Numbered from the stretch's first letter, positions 43,322 to 53,800 are shown. The stretch: DNA of 64,000 nucleotides from Paracoccus pantotrophus (GCF_008824185.1 NZ_CP044423.1:571501-635500), one strand, 5' to 3'. A program made the numbers and translations. The notes: generated by a model from the sequence alone, not told the origin.

Positions 43322-43337
43322 TTAAAGAATGGTTAAC
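43322..43337. promoter_or_regulatory. perfect CtrA box between comM and coaBC
   Basis: TTAA (43322-43325), seven bases, TTAAC (43333-43337) matches the CtrA consensus exactly; a third TTAAC lies just left, near 43,309. It is 43 bases from the comM ATG and 89 from the coaBC ATG. In R. capsulatus the competence-type genes used for GTA uptake belong to the CtrA regulon, so comM is the likely target. Confidence 0.65.
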
Positions 43338-43425
43338 GGAATTGGCTTGCTTGTTCCGGGCCGCGCTTGCGCCTATGTGCAGGGCGGACGACACGGGGCA
43401 CAAACGGGGTACAGGGGAAGCGACC

Positions 43426-44697
43426 ATGCAAGGCAGCCGCATATTGCTGATCGTCGGCGGGGGTATCGCCGCGTTCAAGATACCCGAGCTGGTCCGCATG
43501 ATCCGGCGCGAGGGCGGCGCGGTCGTGCCGGTGCTGACCCAGGCGGGCGCCGAGTTCGTGACGCCGCTGACCCTTTCGGCGCTGGCCGAGGCGCCCTGCC
43601 ATACCGAGCTGTTCGACCTGACCCGCGAATCGGAGATGGGCCATATCCAGCTGTCGCGCGCCGCCGACCTGGTGGTGGTCGCCCCGGCCACGGCGAATCT
43701 GCTGGCGCGGATGGCGGCGGGGATGGCGGACGACCTGGCCTCGACCCTGCTCTTGGCCACCGACAAGCCGGTGCTGGCGGCGCCGGCGATGAACGTGCGC
43801 ATGTGGCAGCACCCGGCGATGCAACGCAACCTGGAGACGCTGGAAAACGACGGCATCCGTTTCATCGGCCCGGACGAGGGCGACATGGCCTGCGGCGAAT
43901 ACGGCCCTGGCCGCATGGCCGAGCCCGAGGCGATCCTGGAGGCGATCCGTGCGGCGCTGGGGCGCGACCGGCCGCTGCGCCTGCCGCCCGAGGCGGTGGT
44001 CTCGCTGCCTGCCCGCGTGCTGGCGGGGCGGCATGTGGTCGTGACCTCGGGCCCCACGCATGAGCCCATCGACCCGGTGCGCTATATCGCCAACCGCTCC
44101 AGCGGGGCGCAGGGCGCGGCCATCGCCGCGGCCTTGCGCGACCTGGGCGCGCGGGTCAGCTTCGTCACCGGCCCGGCCGAGGTGCCGCCGCCCCAGGGCG
44201 TTGAGGTGATCGCCGTCCAGACCGCGCGCGAGATGCGCGAGGCGGTCGAGGCCGCCCTGCCGGCCGATGCCGCGGTCATGGCCGCGGCCGTCGCCGATTG
44301 GCATGTCGCCAATGCCCGGCCGGGCAAGATCAAGAAGGACGGCTCGGGCAAGCTGCCGCAACTGCAATTCGCCGAGAACCCGGATATTCTGGCCTGGATC
44401 AGCCGGCTGGAGCATGGCCGGCCGGCGCTGGTGGTGGGCTTTGCCGCCGAAACCGACGACGTGCTGGACAATGCCGCCCGCAAGCGCAAGCGCAAGGGCT
44501 GCGACTGGATCGTCGCCAATGACGTGAACCCCGAAACCGGGATCATGGGCGGGACCGAGAATGCGGTCACGCTGATTTCCGAGGAAGGGGCGGAAAGCTG
44601 GCCGCGGCTGACCAAGGACGAGGTGGCGCGACGGCTGGCCGGCCGCATCGCCGAGGCGCTGAACGGCGGCGAGGGCCGGGTGGAGGATCGCGCATGA
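43426..44697 (+). CDS. coaBC: bifunctional phosphopantothenoylcysteine decarboxylase/synthetase CoaBC
   Basis: A 423-residue flavoprotein catalysing two steps of coenzyme A synthesis. The CoaC half has catalytic H73 (GHIQLSRAAD), PAMNVRMW (120-127) and C156 (DMACGEYGPGRMAE). The CoaB half includes VVTSGPTHEPIDPVRYIANRS, the dimer and CTP-binding region with VMAAAVADW, and the KIKK loop PGKIKKDGSGKLPQLQ. The ATG at 43426 gives the standard N-terminus. Its stop overlaps the next ATG by 4 bases, tying it to the suf operon, so cofactor and Fe-S genes are co-expressed. Confidence 0.95.
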   Translation: MQGSRILLIVGGGIAAFKIPELVRMIRREGGAVVPVLTQAGAEFVTPLTLSALAEAPCHTELFDLTRESEMGHIQLSRAADLVVVAPATANLLARMAAGMADDLASTLLLATDKPVLAAPAMNVRMWQHPAMQRNLETLENDGIRFIGPDEGDMACGEYGPGRMAEPEAILEAIRAALGRDRPLRLPPEAVVSLPARVLAGRHVVVTSGPTHEPIDPVRYIANRSSGAQGAAIAAALRDLGARVSFVTGPAEVPPPQGVEVIAVQTAREMREAVEAALPADAAVMAAAVADWHVANARPGKIKKDGSGKLPQLQFAENPDILAWISRLEHGRPALVVGFAAETDDVLDNAARKRKRKGCDWIVANDVNPETGIMGGTENAVTLISEEGAESWPRLTKDEVARRLAGRIAEALNGGEGRVEDRA

Positions 44698-45761
44698 GCC
44701 GGGTCTATCTGGACTGGAACGCGACCGCGCCGCTGCGCCCAGAGGCGCGCGAGGCGATGCTGGCGGCGACCGAGATCGTCGGCAACCCCTCCTCGGTCCA
44801 TGCCGAGGGGCGGGCGGCGAAATCCGCGCTGGAGCGCGCGCGCGAGGAGATTGCCGTGGCGCTTGGCGCCGAGGGGACAGACGTGATCTTCACCTCGGGC
44901 GCGACCGAGGCGGCGGCGCTGGCGCTCCAGGGGCGGGGCCTGGCCTGTTCGCCGGTCGAGCATGCCGCCGTGCTGGCCTGGTGCGAGGCCGCGCTGCAAA
45001 CGGATCCGGCGGGGCGGGTCTCGGTTCCCGATCCGGGCCGCGCAACGCTGCAACTGGCCAATGCCGAGACCGGCGTGATCCAGGATCTGCCGCAGGGCCT
45101 GGCGGTCAGCGACCTGACCCAGGCCTTCGGCAAGATCCCCTTCGCCTTCAACTGGCTGGGAATCGAGGCCGGCTTCGTCAGCGCCCACAAGCTGGGCGGT
45201 CCGCGCGGCATCGGCGCGCTGGTGGTCCGGCGCGGCACCGAGGTCGAGGCGCGCATCAAGGGCGGCGGGCAGGAACAGGGCCGCCGCGCCGGGACCGAGA
45301 ATCTGATCGGCATCATGGGCTTTGCGGCGGCCGCAAAAGCGGCGCAGAATGATCTGGATCAAGGAATCGGGGAAAAAGTGTCGCAACTGCGCGATTCCCT
45401 GATGGCTACACTGGAATCCCAGACAGAAATGGTTACATTTCCGGGGCGCGAGGCCCGCCGCCTGCCCAATACATTGTCGATCCTGACGCCGGGATGGCGC
45501 GGAGAGACGCAGGTGATGCAGATGGACCTGGCCGGATTTGCCGTCTCGGCAGGCTCGGCCTGTTCTTCGGGCAAGGTCCGGCCAAGTTCGGTTCTGACGG
45601 CCATGGGTATCGCGGAGGAATGGGCGGGCGATGCGATCCGCGTCTCGATCGGCCCGGCGACGGAGCCTCGGGACGTGATGCGTTTTGCGGATGCCTGGCT
45701 TGCGGCGCATGGCCGCTGGCGGCAAAGGAATGATGGGCGGGCGACCGCAGGAAAGGTTTGA
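44694..45761 (+). CDS. cysteine desulfurase, NifS/IscS-type (first desulfurase of the suf operon)
   Basis: A 355-residue class V PLP enzyme giving persulfide sulfur for Fe-S clusters. PLP lysine lies in FVSAHKLGGPRG; catalytic cysteine in VSAGSACSSGKVRPS (loop of the NifS/IscS type). The N-terminus VYLDWNATAPLRPEAREAML is typical. It overlaps coaBC by ATGA and is followed after 1 base by sufB. Alphaproteobacterial suf operons often begin with such an extra desulfurase, usually behind iscR; here no iscR/rirA gene precedes it. Confidence 0.9.
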   Translation: MSRVYLDWNATAPLRPEAREAMLAATEIVGNPSSVHAEGRAAKSALERAREEIAVALGAEGTDVIFTSGATEAAALALQGRGLACSPVEHAAVLAWCEAALQTDPAGRVSVPDPGRATLQLANAETGVIQDLPQGLAVSDLTQAFGKIPFAFNWLGIEAGFVSAHKLGGPRGIGALVVRRGTEVEARIKGGGQEQGRRAGTENLIGIMGFAAAAKAAQNDLDQGIGEKVSQLRDSLMATLESQTEMVTFPGREARRLPNTLSILTPGWRGETQVMQMDLAGFAVSAGSACSSGKVRPSSVLTAMGIAEEWAGDAIRVSIGPATEPRDVMRFADAWLAAHGRWRQRNDGRATAGKV

Positions 45762-45762
45762 G

Positions 45763-47289
45763 ATGACTGTAGAGATCGGCGAGGCAATCGAAATCCGCGA
45801 GGGCGTAGACCGCGAGACCGTCGAGACCGTCCAGAGCATGGGGTCGTACAAATACGGCTGGGATACCGAGATCGAGATGGAATATGCCCCCAAGGGCATA
45901 AACGAGGACATCGTCCGGCTGATCTCGAAGAAGAACGAGGAACCGGAATGGATGACCGAGTGGCGGCTGCAGGCCTTCCGCCGCTGGCAGACCATGACCG
46001 AGCCGAAATGGGCGATGCTGAACTATCCCGTGATCGACTATCAGGACCAGTATTACTACGCCCGCCCGAAAAGCATGGCCGAAAAGCCCAAGTCGCTGGA
46101 CGAGGTCGATCCCAAGCTGCTGGCCACCTATGAAAAGCTGGGCATCCCGCTGAAGGAGCAGATGATCCTGGCCGGCGTCGAGGGCGCCGAGGGCGCGCCG
46201 GCCGAAGGCCGCAAGGTCGCGGTCGATGCGGTCTTCGACAGCGTCAGCGTCGGCACCACCTTCAAGGACGAGCTGGCCAAGGCCGGGGTGATCTTCTGCT
46301 CGATCAGCGAGGCGATCCGCGAGCATCCCGAGCTGGTGCGGAAATACCTGGGCTCGGTGGTGCCGCAATCGGACAATTTCTTCGCCACGCTGAACTCGGC
46401 GGTCTTCTCGGACGGCAGCTTCGTCTATGTGCCGCCGGGGGTGCGCTGCCCGATGGAACTGTCCACCTATTTCCGCATCAATGCCGAGAATACCGGCCAG
46501 TTCGAGCGCACGCTGATCATCGCCGACAAGGGTTCCTACGTCAGCTACCTGGAGGGCTGCACCGCGCCCAAGCGCGACGTGGCGCAGCTGCATGCGGCGG
46601 TGGTCGAGATCGTCGTGCTGGAGGATGCCGAGGTCAAGTATTCGACCGTGCAGAACTGGTTCCCCGGCGACGAGGAAGGCAAGGGCGGCATCTACAATTT
46701 CGTCACCAAGCGCGCCGATTGCCGCGAGGCGCGGGCCAAGGTGATGTGGACCCAGGTCGAGACCGGCTCGGCCATCACCTGGAAATACCCGTCCTGCATC
46801 CTGCGCGGCGACGAAAGCCAGGGCGAGTTCTATTCCATCGCCATCGCCAACAACCACCAGCAGGCGGATACCGGGACCAAGATGATCCATCTTGGCAAGA
46901 ACACCCGCTCACGCATTGTTTCCAAAGGAATTTCTGCCGGGCAGGCGCAGAATACCTATCGCGGTCTGGTGTCGATGCATCCGCGCGCCAAGAACAGCCG
47001 CAACTACACGCAATGCGACAGCCTGCTGATCGGCGACAAATGCGGCGCCCATACCGTGCCCTATATCGAGGTCAAGAACACCTCGTCCCGCGTCGAGCAT
47101 GAGGCGACCACCAGCAAGGTGGACGACGACCAGCTGTTCTATTGCCGCCAGCGCGGCATGGACGAGGAGGAGGCGGTTGCCCTGGTGGTGAACGGCTTCT
47201 GCCGCGAGGTCTTGCAGGCGCTGCCGATGGAGTTCGCCATGGAGGCGCAGTCGCTGGTCGCCATCAGCCTGGAGGGCTCGGTCGGATGA
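45763..47289 (+). CDS. sufB: Fe-S cluster scaffold subunit SufB
   Basis: A 508-residue SufB, the scaffold protein of the SufBC2D complex. Typical sequence includes SVVPQSDNFFATLNSAVFSD, FVYVPPGVRCPMELSTYFRI, YLEGCTAPKRDVAQLHAAVV and NSRNYTQCDSLLIGDKCGAH (beta-helix core with the conserved cysteine). The ATG at 45763 lies just after the desulfurase stop and follows GAAAGG. The stop overlaps the YbjQ-like gene start. Confidence 0.95.
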   Translation: MTVEIGEAIEIREGVDRETVETVQSMGSYKYGWDTEIEMEYAPKGINEDIVRLISKKNEEPEWMTEWRLQAFRRWQTMTEPKWAMLNYPVIDYQDQYYYARPKSMAEKPKSLDEVDPKLLATYEKLGIPLKEQMILAGVEGAEGAPAEGRKVAVDAVFDSVSVGTTFKDELAKAGVIFCSISEAIREHPELVRKYLGSVVPQSDNFFATLNSAVFSDGSFVYVPPGVRCPMELSTYFRINAENTGQFERTLIIADKGSYVSYLEGCTAPKRDVAQLHAAVVEIVVLEDAEVKYSTVQNWFPGDEEGKGGIYNFVTKRADCREARAKVMWTQVETGSAITWKYPSCILRGDESQGEFYSIAIANNHQQADTGTKMIHLGKNTRSRIVSKGISAGQAQNTYRGLVSMHPRAKNSRNYTQCDSLLIGDKCGAHTVPYIEVKNTSSRVEHEATTSKVDDDQLFYCRQRGMDEEEAVALVVNGFCREVLQALPMEFAMEAQSLVAISLEGSVG

Positions 47290-47597
47290 TCGTCACCACC
47301 ACCCCCGGCATCGAGGGCCGCCGCATCACCGCCTATCACGGCGTGGTGACGGGCGAGACCATCATCGGCGCCAACATCTTTCGCGACATCTTCGCCGGGA
47401 TTCGCGACATCGTGGGCGGCCGCTCGGGCGCCTATGAATCCGCGCTGGCCTCGGCCCGCGAAACCGCCCTGTCCGAGATGCAGGACCGCGCCCGCCAGAT
47501 GGGCGGCAATGCCGTGGTCGGCGTCGACCTGGACTATGAAGTCATCAACAACATGCTGATGGTGTCCGCCTCGGGCACCGCCGTAAGCGTCGAATAG
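47286..47597 (+). CDS. YbjQ-family (DUF74) small protein in the suf operon
   Basis: A 103-residue YbjQ/UPF0145 protein that forms pentamers in known structures; function unknown, sometimes called a heavy-metal-binding domain. Typical segments are GVVTGETIIGANIFRDIFAG, SALASARETALSEMQDRARQ and GGNAVVGVDLDYEV. It overlaps sufB by ATGA and is 9 bases before sufC. Its position between sufB and sufC suggests an accessory role in Fe-S assembly, which is inference. Confidence 0.9.
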   Translation: MIVTTTPGIEGRRITAYHGVVTGETIIGANIFRDIFAGIRDIVGGRSGAYESALASARETALSEMQDRARQMGGNAVVGVDLDYEVINNMLMVSASGTAVSVE

Positions 47598-47606
47598 GAA
47601 CGAACC

Positions 47607-48358
<752 letters not shown>

Positions 48359-48362
<4 letters not shown>

Positions 48363-49723
48363 TGGCGGATACGGCTGTTCTTGCCGCGCAGGTTCCTGCG
48401 GTCGAGGGCAAGGCCCGTCCCGGCGATGCCGCGCTTGCGGCGCGCCTGGATGCGCTGGACCTGCCGCGCGGCGGCTTTACCCGCGCCGCGCGCGAGGATG
48501 CGGCGCAGCGGCTGGGGGCCATGGGCCTGCCCGGCGCGCGCGACGAATACTGGCGCTATACCGATCCGGCGCCCTTCAACGCCGCCCGGCCGCAGCCTGT
48601 CGAACCGGCGGCGGATGAAAGCACCCTGTTCACCGGCATCGACCGGCTGAACCTGGTCTTCGTGGACGGGCGCTTCGACGCCGCCGCCTCGGATGCGCTG
48701 GAGGCCGAGGGGGTCGAGATCGAAAGCCTCGCCGCCGCCGATGCCGGGGCGGATCACTGGGCGGCCGGGCTTTACGGCCGGCTGGAAGCCGCCGGGCAGG
48801 TGCCGGTCAAGCGGCCCTTCGCCGCGCTGAACACGCTGGCCGCGGCCGAGGGCGTGCTGATCCGCGTCACCGGCAAGGTCGAGCGGCCGGTGCATATCAC
48901 CTATCGCCGCTCGGCGGCCGATGCCGATGTCCATCTGCATCACGTCGTGAAGCTGGAGGAAGGGGCCGAGCTGACGCTGCTGGAATCCGGCTCGATCGGC
49001 GCGCGTTCGAATGTGGTGATCGAGGCCGAGCTGGGCCGCGGCGCCCGCTTCCACCATATCAGCGCCAAGCGCGCCAACGATCCCAAGCTGGGGCTGGGCC
49101 ATATCTTCGCCCGCGTCGCCGCCGAGGCGCTGTTCAAGTCCTTCACGCTGTCGGTCAACGGCACGATGATGCGCAACGAGGCGGTGATCGAGATCGCCGG
49201 CGACGATGCCGTGGCCCATATCGCCGCGGCGGTGCTGGGCGACGGCGACATCGGCCGCTTCCACCACGACGACACCGTCTTTGTCACCCATGCCGCCGAG
49301 CGCTGCGAAAGCCGCCAGGTGTTCAAGAAGGTGCTGAAGAACTGGGCCGAGGGCATCTTCCAGGGCAAGATCCTGGTCAAGCCCGGTGCGCAAAAGACCG
49401 ACGGCTACCAGATCAGCCAGGGGCTTTTGCTGGACGAGGGCAGCCAGTTCCTCGCCAAGCCCGAGCTGGAGATCTATGCCGACGACGTGAAATGCTCGCA
49501 TGGCTCGACCACCGGGGCGCTGGACGAGACGGCGCTGTTCTACCTGCGCTCGCGCGGGGTGCCCAAGGAGCGCGCCATCGTGCTCTTGGTGCTGTCCTTC
49601 CTGGCCGATGCGCTGGACGAGATCGAGGATCAGCGGCTGCGCGACGACATCCTGGGCCGGCTGGAAGACTGGCTGACGGCGCGCGCGGGCAAGCCGGGCA
49701 AGGCCGTTCCGGGCAGGGCATGA
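48359..49723 (+). CDS. sufD: Fe-S cluster assembly protein SufD
   Basis: A 454-residue SufD, partner of SufB in the scaffold. The N-terminal part has DEYWRYTDPAPFN (conserved in the family), and the C-terminal beta-helix includes GAQKTDGYQISQGLLLDEGS and KPELEIYADDVKCSHGSTTG. Start at 48359 (ATGATG, either ATG possible) overlaps the sufC stop. Its own stop overlaps the next membrane-protein gene. Confidence 0.95.
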
Positions 49724-50208
49724 GCCGGACCGGCATCGTCCCGCGCATCCTGGAAAGCTGGTGGGCGCCGGGCAGGGTGGTGCAGTCCCTGCGCGGCATG
49801 CCCGACCGGGCGCTGATCGTCGTGCTGATGGCGGCGATGCTGGTCTTTCTGGTCGCGCAGGCTCCGGGCCATGCGCGGGATGCGCAGTTCATGCCCGAGG
49901 TGCCCCTGGCCGCGCGCATGGGCGGGGCGCTGCTGGCGGTGATGTTCATGATGCCGCTGCTGGCCTATGGGCTGGCGGCGCTGGTCTCGGCCCTGTCGCG
50001 GCTGACGCCCTGGCCGGTCGCGCCGCAGGATTCGCGGCTGGCGCTGTTCTGGGCCCTGCTGGCGGTGGCTCCGGCGATGCTGCTGGCGGGGCTGACCGCC
50101 GGCCTGGTCGGTCCCGGCCCGGCGCTTGGCGTGACGCGGGCGGTGGCGGGGCTTGGCTTTCTCGTGATATGGGGCGCGGGATTGCGGGCATTGGCGGGGA
50201 ACAGATGA
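49720..50208 (+). CDS. multi-helix membrane protein in the suf operon
   Basis: A 162-residue protein with about four hydrophobic segments (RALIVVLMAAMLVFLVAQAP, ARMGGALLAVMFMMPLLAYG, ALFWALLAVAPAMLLAGLTA, VAGLGFLVIWGAGLRALA). No named family is certain; it looks related to the YIP1-like protein encoded next. It overlaps sufD (ATGA) and the next gene (ATGA), so it is fully embedded in the operon. A role in Fe-S assembly is not demonstrated; it may be a membrane partner of the Suf complex. Confidence 0.75.
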   Translation: MSRTGIVPRILESWWAPGRVVQSLRGMPDRALIVVLMAAMLVFLVAQAPGHARDAQFMPEVPLAARMGGALLAVMFMMPLLAYGLAALVSALSRLTPWPVAPQDSRLALFWALLAVAPAMLLAGLTAGLVGPGPALGVTRAVAGLGFLVIWGAGLRALAGNR

Positions 50209-50792
50209 AACTGGGCGATCTTGGCGATCTGATGGTCCTGACCCTGCGCGATCCCGATGCGGCCGTCGGGGTGCTGCGCGGGCTGGACCTGCCGATGGCG
50301 GCGCGCTGGATGGTGCTGCTGCTGGCGGTGACGCTGTCCACGCTGCTCGCCGGGCTGTCGCTGCTGCTGTTCCCGGTCGAGGTGGACAATCCCGTCTCGC
50401 GCATGTTGTCCGAGCCGATGACGCTGGCCGGTATCCAGTTCGGCGCCATGGTGCTGTCGGCGCTGTTCGTGGCGCAGATCGGCCGGCTGTTCGGCGGCCA
50501 CGGCACCTTCCCCGATGCGCTGCTGATCGTCGGCTGGGTCGAGTTGATGCTGGTCGGCTTGCAGGCGGTCCAGGTGGTGATGATGGCGCTGTTTCCGGCC
50601 TCGGCCACGCTGCTCTCCATGCTGGCCTTTGGCCTTTTCCTCTATCTTGCCGTGACCATGACCAAGGCGTTGCACGGGTTCACCAATACCGGCAAGGTGG
50701 TTCTGGGCCTGATCGGCAGCATTTTCCTGCTTGGCTTCGTGCTGTCGCTGATCGCGGCGGCATTCGGCATCGTCCCCGAGGTGACACCATGA
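50205..50792 (+). CDS. YIP1-family membrane protein in the suf operon
   Basis: A 195-residue protein of the YIP1-like family with about five membrane helices (WMVLLLAVTLSTLLAGLSLL, FGAMVLSALFVAQIGRLFGG, FPDALLIVGWVELMLVGLQA, LIGSIFLLGFVLSLIAAAFG). It is translationally coupled on both sides (ATGA overlaps) between the preceding membrane protein and sufS. In my recollection Rhodobacterales suf operons often carry such a gene. Its function is unknown. Confidence 0.8.
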   Translation: MKLGDLGDLMVLTLRDPDAAVGVLRGLDLPMAARWMVLLLAVTLSTLLAGLSLLLFPVEVDNPVSRMLSEPMTLAGIQFGAMVLSALFVAQIGRLFGGHGTFPDALLIVGWVELMLVGLQAVQVVMMALFPASATLLSMLAFGLFLYLAVTMTKALHGFTNTGKVVLGLIGSIFLLGFVLSLIAAAFGIVPEVTP

Positions 50793-52000
50793 GCTTCGAC
50801 GTCGAAAAGGTCCGCGCCGATTTCCCAATCCTGTCCCGGCAGGTGAACGGCCGGCCGCTGGTCTATCTGGACAATGGCGCCTCGGCGCAGAAACCGCGCG
50901 TGGTGATCGACGCCATCACCCGCGCCTATGAGGCGGAATATGCCAATGTCCATCGCGGCTTGCATTTCCTGTCCAACCTCGCGACCGAGAATTACGAGCG
51001 CGTGCGCGCCATCATCGCGCGTTTCCTGAACGCCCCGCGCGAGGATGAGGTCATTTTCACCTCGGGCGCGACCGAGGGGATCAACCTCGTCTCCTATGGC
51101 TGGGCTGCGCCGCGGCTTGAGGCCGGTGACGAGATCGTGCTGTCGGTGCTGGAGCATCACGCCAATATCGTGCCCTGGCATTTCCTGCGCGAGCGCCAGG
51201 GCGTCCGGCTGAAATGGGTCGAGCCCGAGCCCGACGGCTCCTTGCCGCCCGAAAAGGTGCTGGCGGCGGTGGGACCGAAAACGAAGCTGATCGCCGTCAC
51301 CCATATGTCGAACGTGACCGGCACCGTGGTCGATGTCGGCGCCATCGCCCGCGGCACCTCGGTGCCGGTGCTGGCCGATGGCAGCCAGGCCGCCGTGCAT
51401 ATGCCGGTGGACCTGTCGGCGCTCGGCGTCGATTTCTACTGCATCACCGGGCACAAGCTCTATGGCCCCTCGGGCTCGGGCGCGATCTGGATCCGGGCCG
51501 AACGGCAGGCCGAGATGCGGCCCTTCATGGGCGGCGGCGACATGATCCGCACCGTCACCCGCGACAGCGTCGATTATGCCGACCCGCCGCTGCGCTTCGA
51601 AGCCGGCACTCCCGGCATCGCCAACCAGATCGGCCTGGGCGCCGCGCTGGAATACCTGATGGACCTGGGCATGGAGAACATCGCCGCGCATGAGCGCGAC
51701 CTGCGCGACTATGCCCGCGACCGGCTGCGCAGCCTGAACTGGCTGTCGGTGCAGGGCGACGCGGCGGACAAGGGCGCGATCTTTTCCATGACCATGCAGG
51801 GTGCGCATGCCCATGACATCTCGACCATCCTCGACAAGCGCGGCATCGCCGTGCGGGCGGGAACCCATTGCGCCATGCCCCTGCTGGACTTCTTTGGCCT
51901 CAGCGCCACTGCGCGCGCCAGCTTCGCCATGTACAATACCCGCGCCGAGGTCGATGCGCTGATCGACGGGCTGTCCTTCTGCCGGGAACTGTTCGCCTGA
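50789..52000 (+). CDS. sufS: cysteine desulfurase SufS
   Basis: A 403-residue class V desulfurase of the SufS/CsdA type. PLP lysine lies in YCITGHKLYGPSGSGA; the catalytic cysteine is in RAGTHCAMPLLDFFG, a shorter loop than in IscS. Typical segments are YLDNGASAQKPRVVIDAI and YANVHRGLHFLSNLATENYE. It is the last gene of the operon, followed by hairpins. Two desulfurases in one operon give sulfur by different partners; no sufE gene is seen here. Confidence 0.95.
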   Translation: MSFDVEKVRADFPILSRQVNGRPLVYLDNGASAQKPRVVIDAITRAYEAEYANVHRGLHFLSNLATENYERVRAIIARFLNAPREDEVIFTSGATEGINLVSYGWAAPRLEAGDEIVLSVLEHHANIVPWHFLRERQGVRLKWVEPEPDGSLPPEKVLAAVGPKTKLIAVTHMSNVTGTVVDVGAIARGTSVPVLADGSQAAVHMPVDLSALGVDFYCITGHKLYGPSGSGAIWIRAERQAEMRPFMGGGDMIRTVTRDSVDYADPPLRFEAGTPGIANQIGLGAALEYLMDLGMENIAAHERDLRDYARDRLRSLNWLSVQGDAADKGAIFSMTMQGAHAHDISTILDKRGIAVRAGTHCAMPLLDFFGLSATARASFAMYNTRAEVDALIDGLSFCRELFA

Positions 52001-52047
52001 CCCCTTCGGCGTAATATTCGCTTCTGCGAAGGCATGCGTCAATTTGC

Positions 52048-52072
52048 GGCGGCGCCCGATTCTGGCGCCGCC
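52048..52072 (+). terminator. hairpin after the suf operon
   Basis: A perfect 9-base stem GGCGGCGCC / GGCGCCGCC with loop CGATTCT lies 48 bases after sufS. There is no T tract; it may end the operon or slow transcription into the octaheme gene. A looser CCTTCG/CGAAGG pair precedes it. Confidence 0.45.
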
Positions 52073-52156
52073 TGGCCGGCATTGCTAATCTGCATCCAGG
52101 AAGCGCGCTCTCTTCGGCCGTAGCGAACCGGCCGTTCCTTGGGAGGAAGAGGGCAA

Positions 52157-53800
52157 ATGCCACCGACATACCGGGCCATGCGTTTGCTCGCATGGGCCTT
52201 TTGGGTCGCGGCCGCGATGGCCGCGCCGGCGCAGGCGCAGGAGGCGCCTGCCATTCCGGGCAGCGGCAGCACCGCCGACCATTCGAAATTTCCGGCGCTG
52301 AAGGGGCCCTTCTCATCGGGGCCGGAAGTCACCCAGGCCTGCCTGTCCTGCCATACCGAGGCCGGCAACCAGGTCATGCATACGCTGCACTGGACATGGG
52401 ATTATACCCATGCCGAAACCGGGCAGAAGCTGGGAAAATCCAGCGTCATCAATTCGTTTTGTGGCAATGTCGGCTCGAACGAGGCGCGCTGCACATCCTG
52501 CCACGCCGGCTATGGCTGGACCGATGTGCGCCAGCCACCGCCCTCGGACCCGGCGCGGGTCGATTGCCTGGCCTGCCACGACCGCTCGGGCCAATATGCC
52601 AAGCTCGACAACATGGCGGGCCACCCGCCGCTGGAGCCGGTGCCCGCCGGGGCCAAGACCATCACCGGCGCCGATGCCAGGCCGGTCGATCTGGCGCGGG
52701 CGGCGCAATCGGTGGGCGCGCCCGGACGCGACAATTGCGGCAACTGCCATTTCTACGGCGGCGGCGGCGACAACGTGAAGCATGGCGACCTGTCCTCGGC
52801 ACTGATCCGGCCGGACCTGGCGACCGATGTGCATATGTCGCCCCAGGGCGGCAATTTCACCTGCCAGACCTGCCATGTCACCGAGGACCACCGCGTCGCC
52901 GGCTCGCGCTATGCCGTCGAGGCCAAGGACATCGTTGACACGCATCTGCTGGGCCAGCTGCGCGATGCCGCGACCTGCGAAAGCTGCCACGGCAACCGGC
53001 CGCATCCGGTGACTCCCACGGGGATGAAGCTCGACGACCATACCGACCGCGTTGCCTGCCAGACCTGCCACATCCCGTCCTTTGCCCGCGGCGGCGTGGC
53101 GACCAAGACGCTGTGGGACTGGTCCACCGCCGGCAAGCTCAAGGACGGCAAGCCCTTCGCCGAGGAGGCGTTCACCCAGTCCGACGGCCAGCACCTGCAC
53201 ACCTACCTGTCCACCAAGGGCAATTTCGAGTGGGCCGAGAACGTGGTGCCCTTCTATGGCTGGTTCAACGGCACCGTGGAATACACCACCGCCGAGACGG
53301 TCTTCGATCCGTCGCTGCCGGTCGAGATCAACCGGCTGGAAGGTTCGGCCGGCGATCCGGATGCGCGGATCTGGCCCTTCAAGCGGATGGTCGGCCGCCA
53401 GGCCTTCGATACCGAGCGCAACGTGCTTCTGCACAGCCAGGTCTATGGCCCGCAGACCGATACCGCCTTCTGGACGAATTTCGACTGGGCCAAGGCCCTG
53501 CAGGCGGCGGCGCGTTACATGGGCACCGATTATTCAGGGAAGTTCGATTTCGTCGACACGCGCATGTATTGGCCGATCACCCATATGGTCGCGCCGGCCG
53601 AGGATGCGCTGAAATGCGGCGCCTGCCACCGGCCGGAAGGGCGCATGGCCGGAATTGCCGGCGTCTATATACCCGGCACCAAGCTGCCGCCGGGCGGGAT
53701 CATCGGGCTGGCCCTGCTGGCGATGGTGGTGGCGGGGGTGGCCGGGCATGGCCTCATGCGCCTGCTGGGCAGGAAGGGAAAGGGGGCGCATCATGGCTGA
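52157..53800 (+). CDS. octaheme c-type cytochrome (tetrathionate reductase family)
   Basis: A 547-residue periplasmic multihaem cytochrome. A signal peptide (LLAWAFWVAAAMAAPAQAQ) is followed by eight CxxCH motifs: CLSCH, CTSCH, CLACH, CGNCH, CQTCH, CESCH, CQTCH and CGACH. The layout resembles octaheme tetrathionate reductase (OTR), which reduces tetrathionate, nitrite or hydroxylamine in vitro. A C-terminal helix (IIGLALLAMVVAGVAGHGLM) anchors it to the membrane. A cytochrome b gene overlaps its 3' end, giving an electron path from quinol. GGGAGG lies before the ATG at 52157. The substrate in vivo is unknown. Confidence 0.85.
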   Translation: MPPTYRAMRLLAWAFWVAAAMAAPAQAQEAPAIPGSGSTADHSKFPALKGPFSSGPEVTQACLSCHTEAGNQVMHTLHWTWDYTHAETGQKLGKSSVINSFCGNVGSNEARCTSCHAGYGWTDVRQPPPSDPARVDCLACHDRSGQYAKLDNMAGHPPLEPVPAGAKTITGADARPVDLARAAQSVGAPGRDNCGNCHFYGGGGDNVKHGDLSSALIRPDLATDVHMSPQGGNFTCQTCHVTEDHRVAGSRYAVEAKDIVDTHLLGQLRDAATCESCHGNRPHPVTPTGMKLDDHTDRVACQTCHIPSFARGGVATKTLWDWSTAGKLKDGKPFAEEAFTQSDGQHLHTYLSTKGNFEWAENVVPFYGWFNGTVEYTTAETVFDPSLPVEINRLEGSAGDPDARIWPFKRMVGRQAFDTERNVLLHSQVYGPQTDTAFWTNFDWAKALQAAARYMGTDYSGKFDFVDTRMYWPITHMVAPAEDALKCGACHRPEGRMAGIAGVYIPGTKLPPGGIIGLALLAMVVAGVAGHGLMRLLGRKGKGAHHG

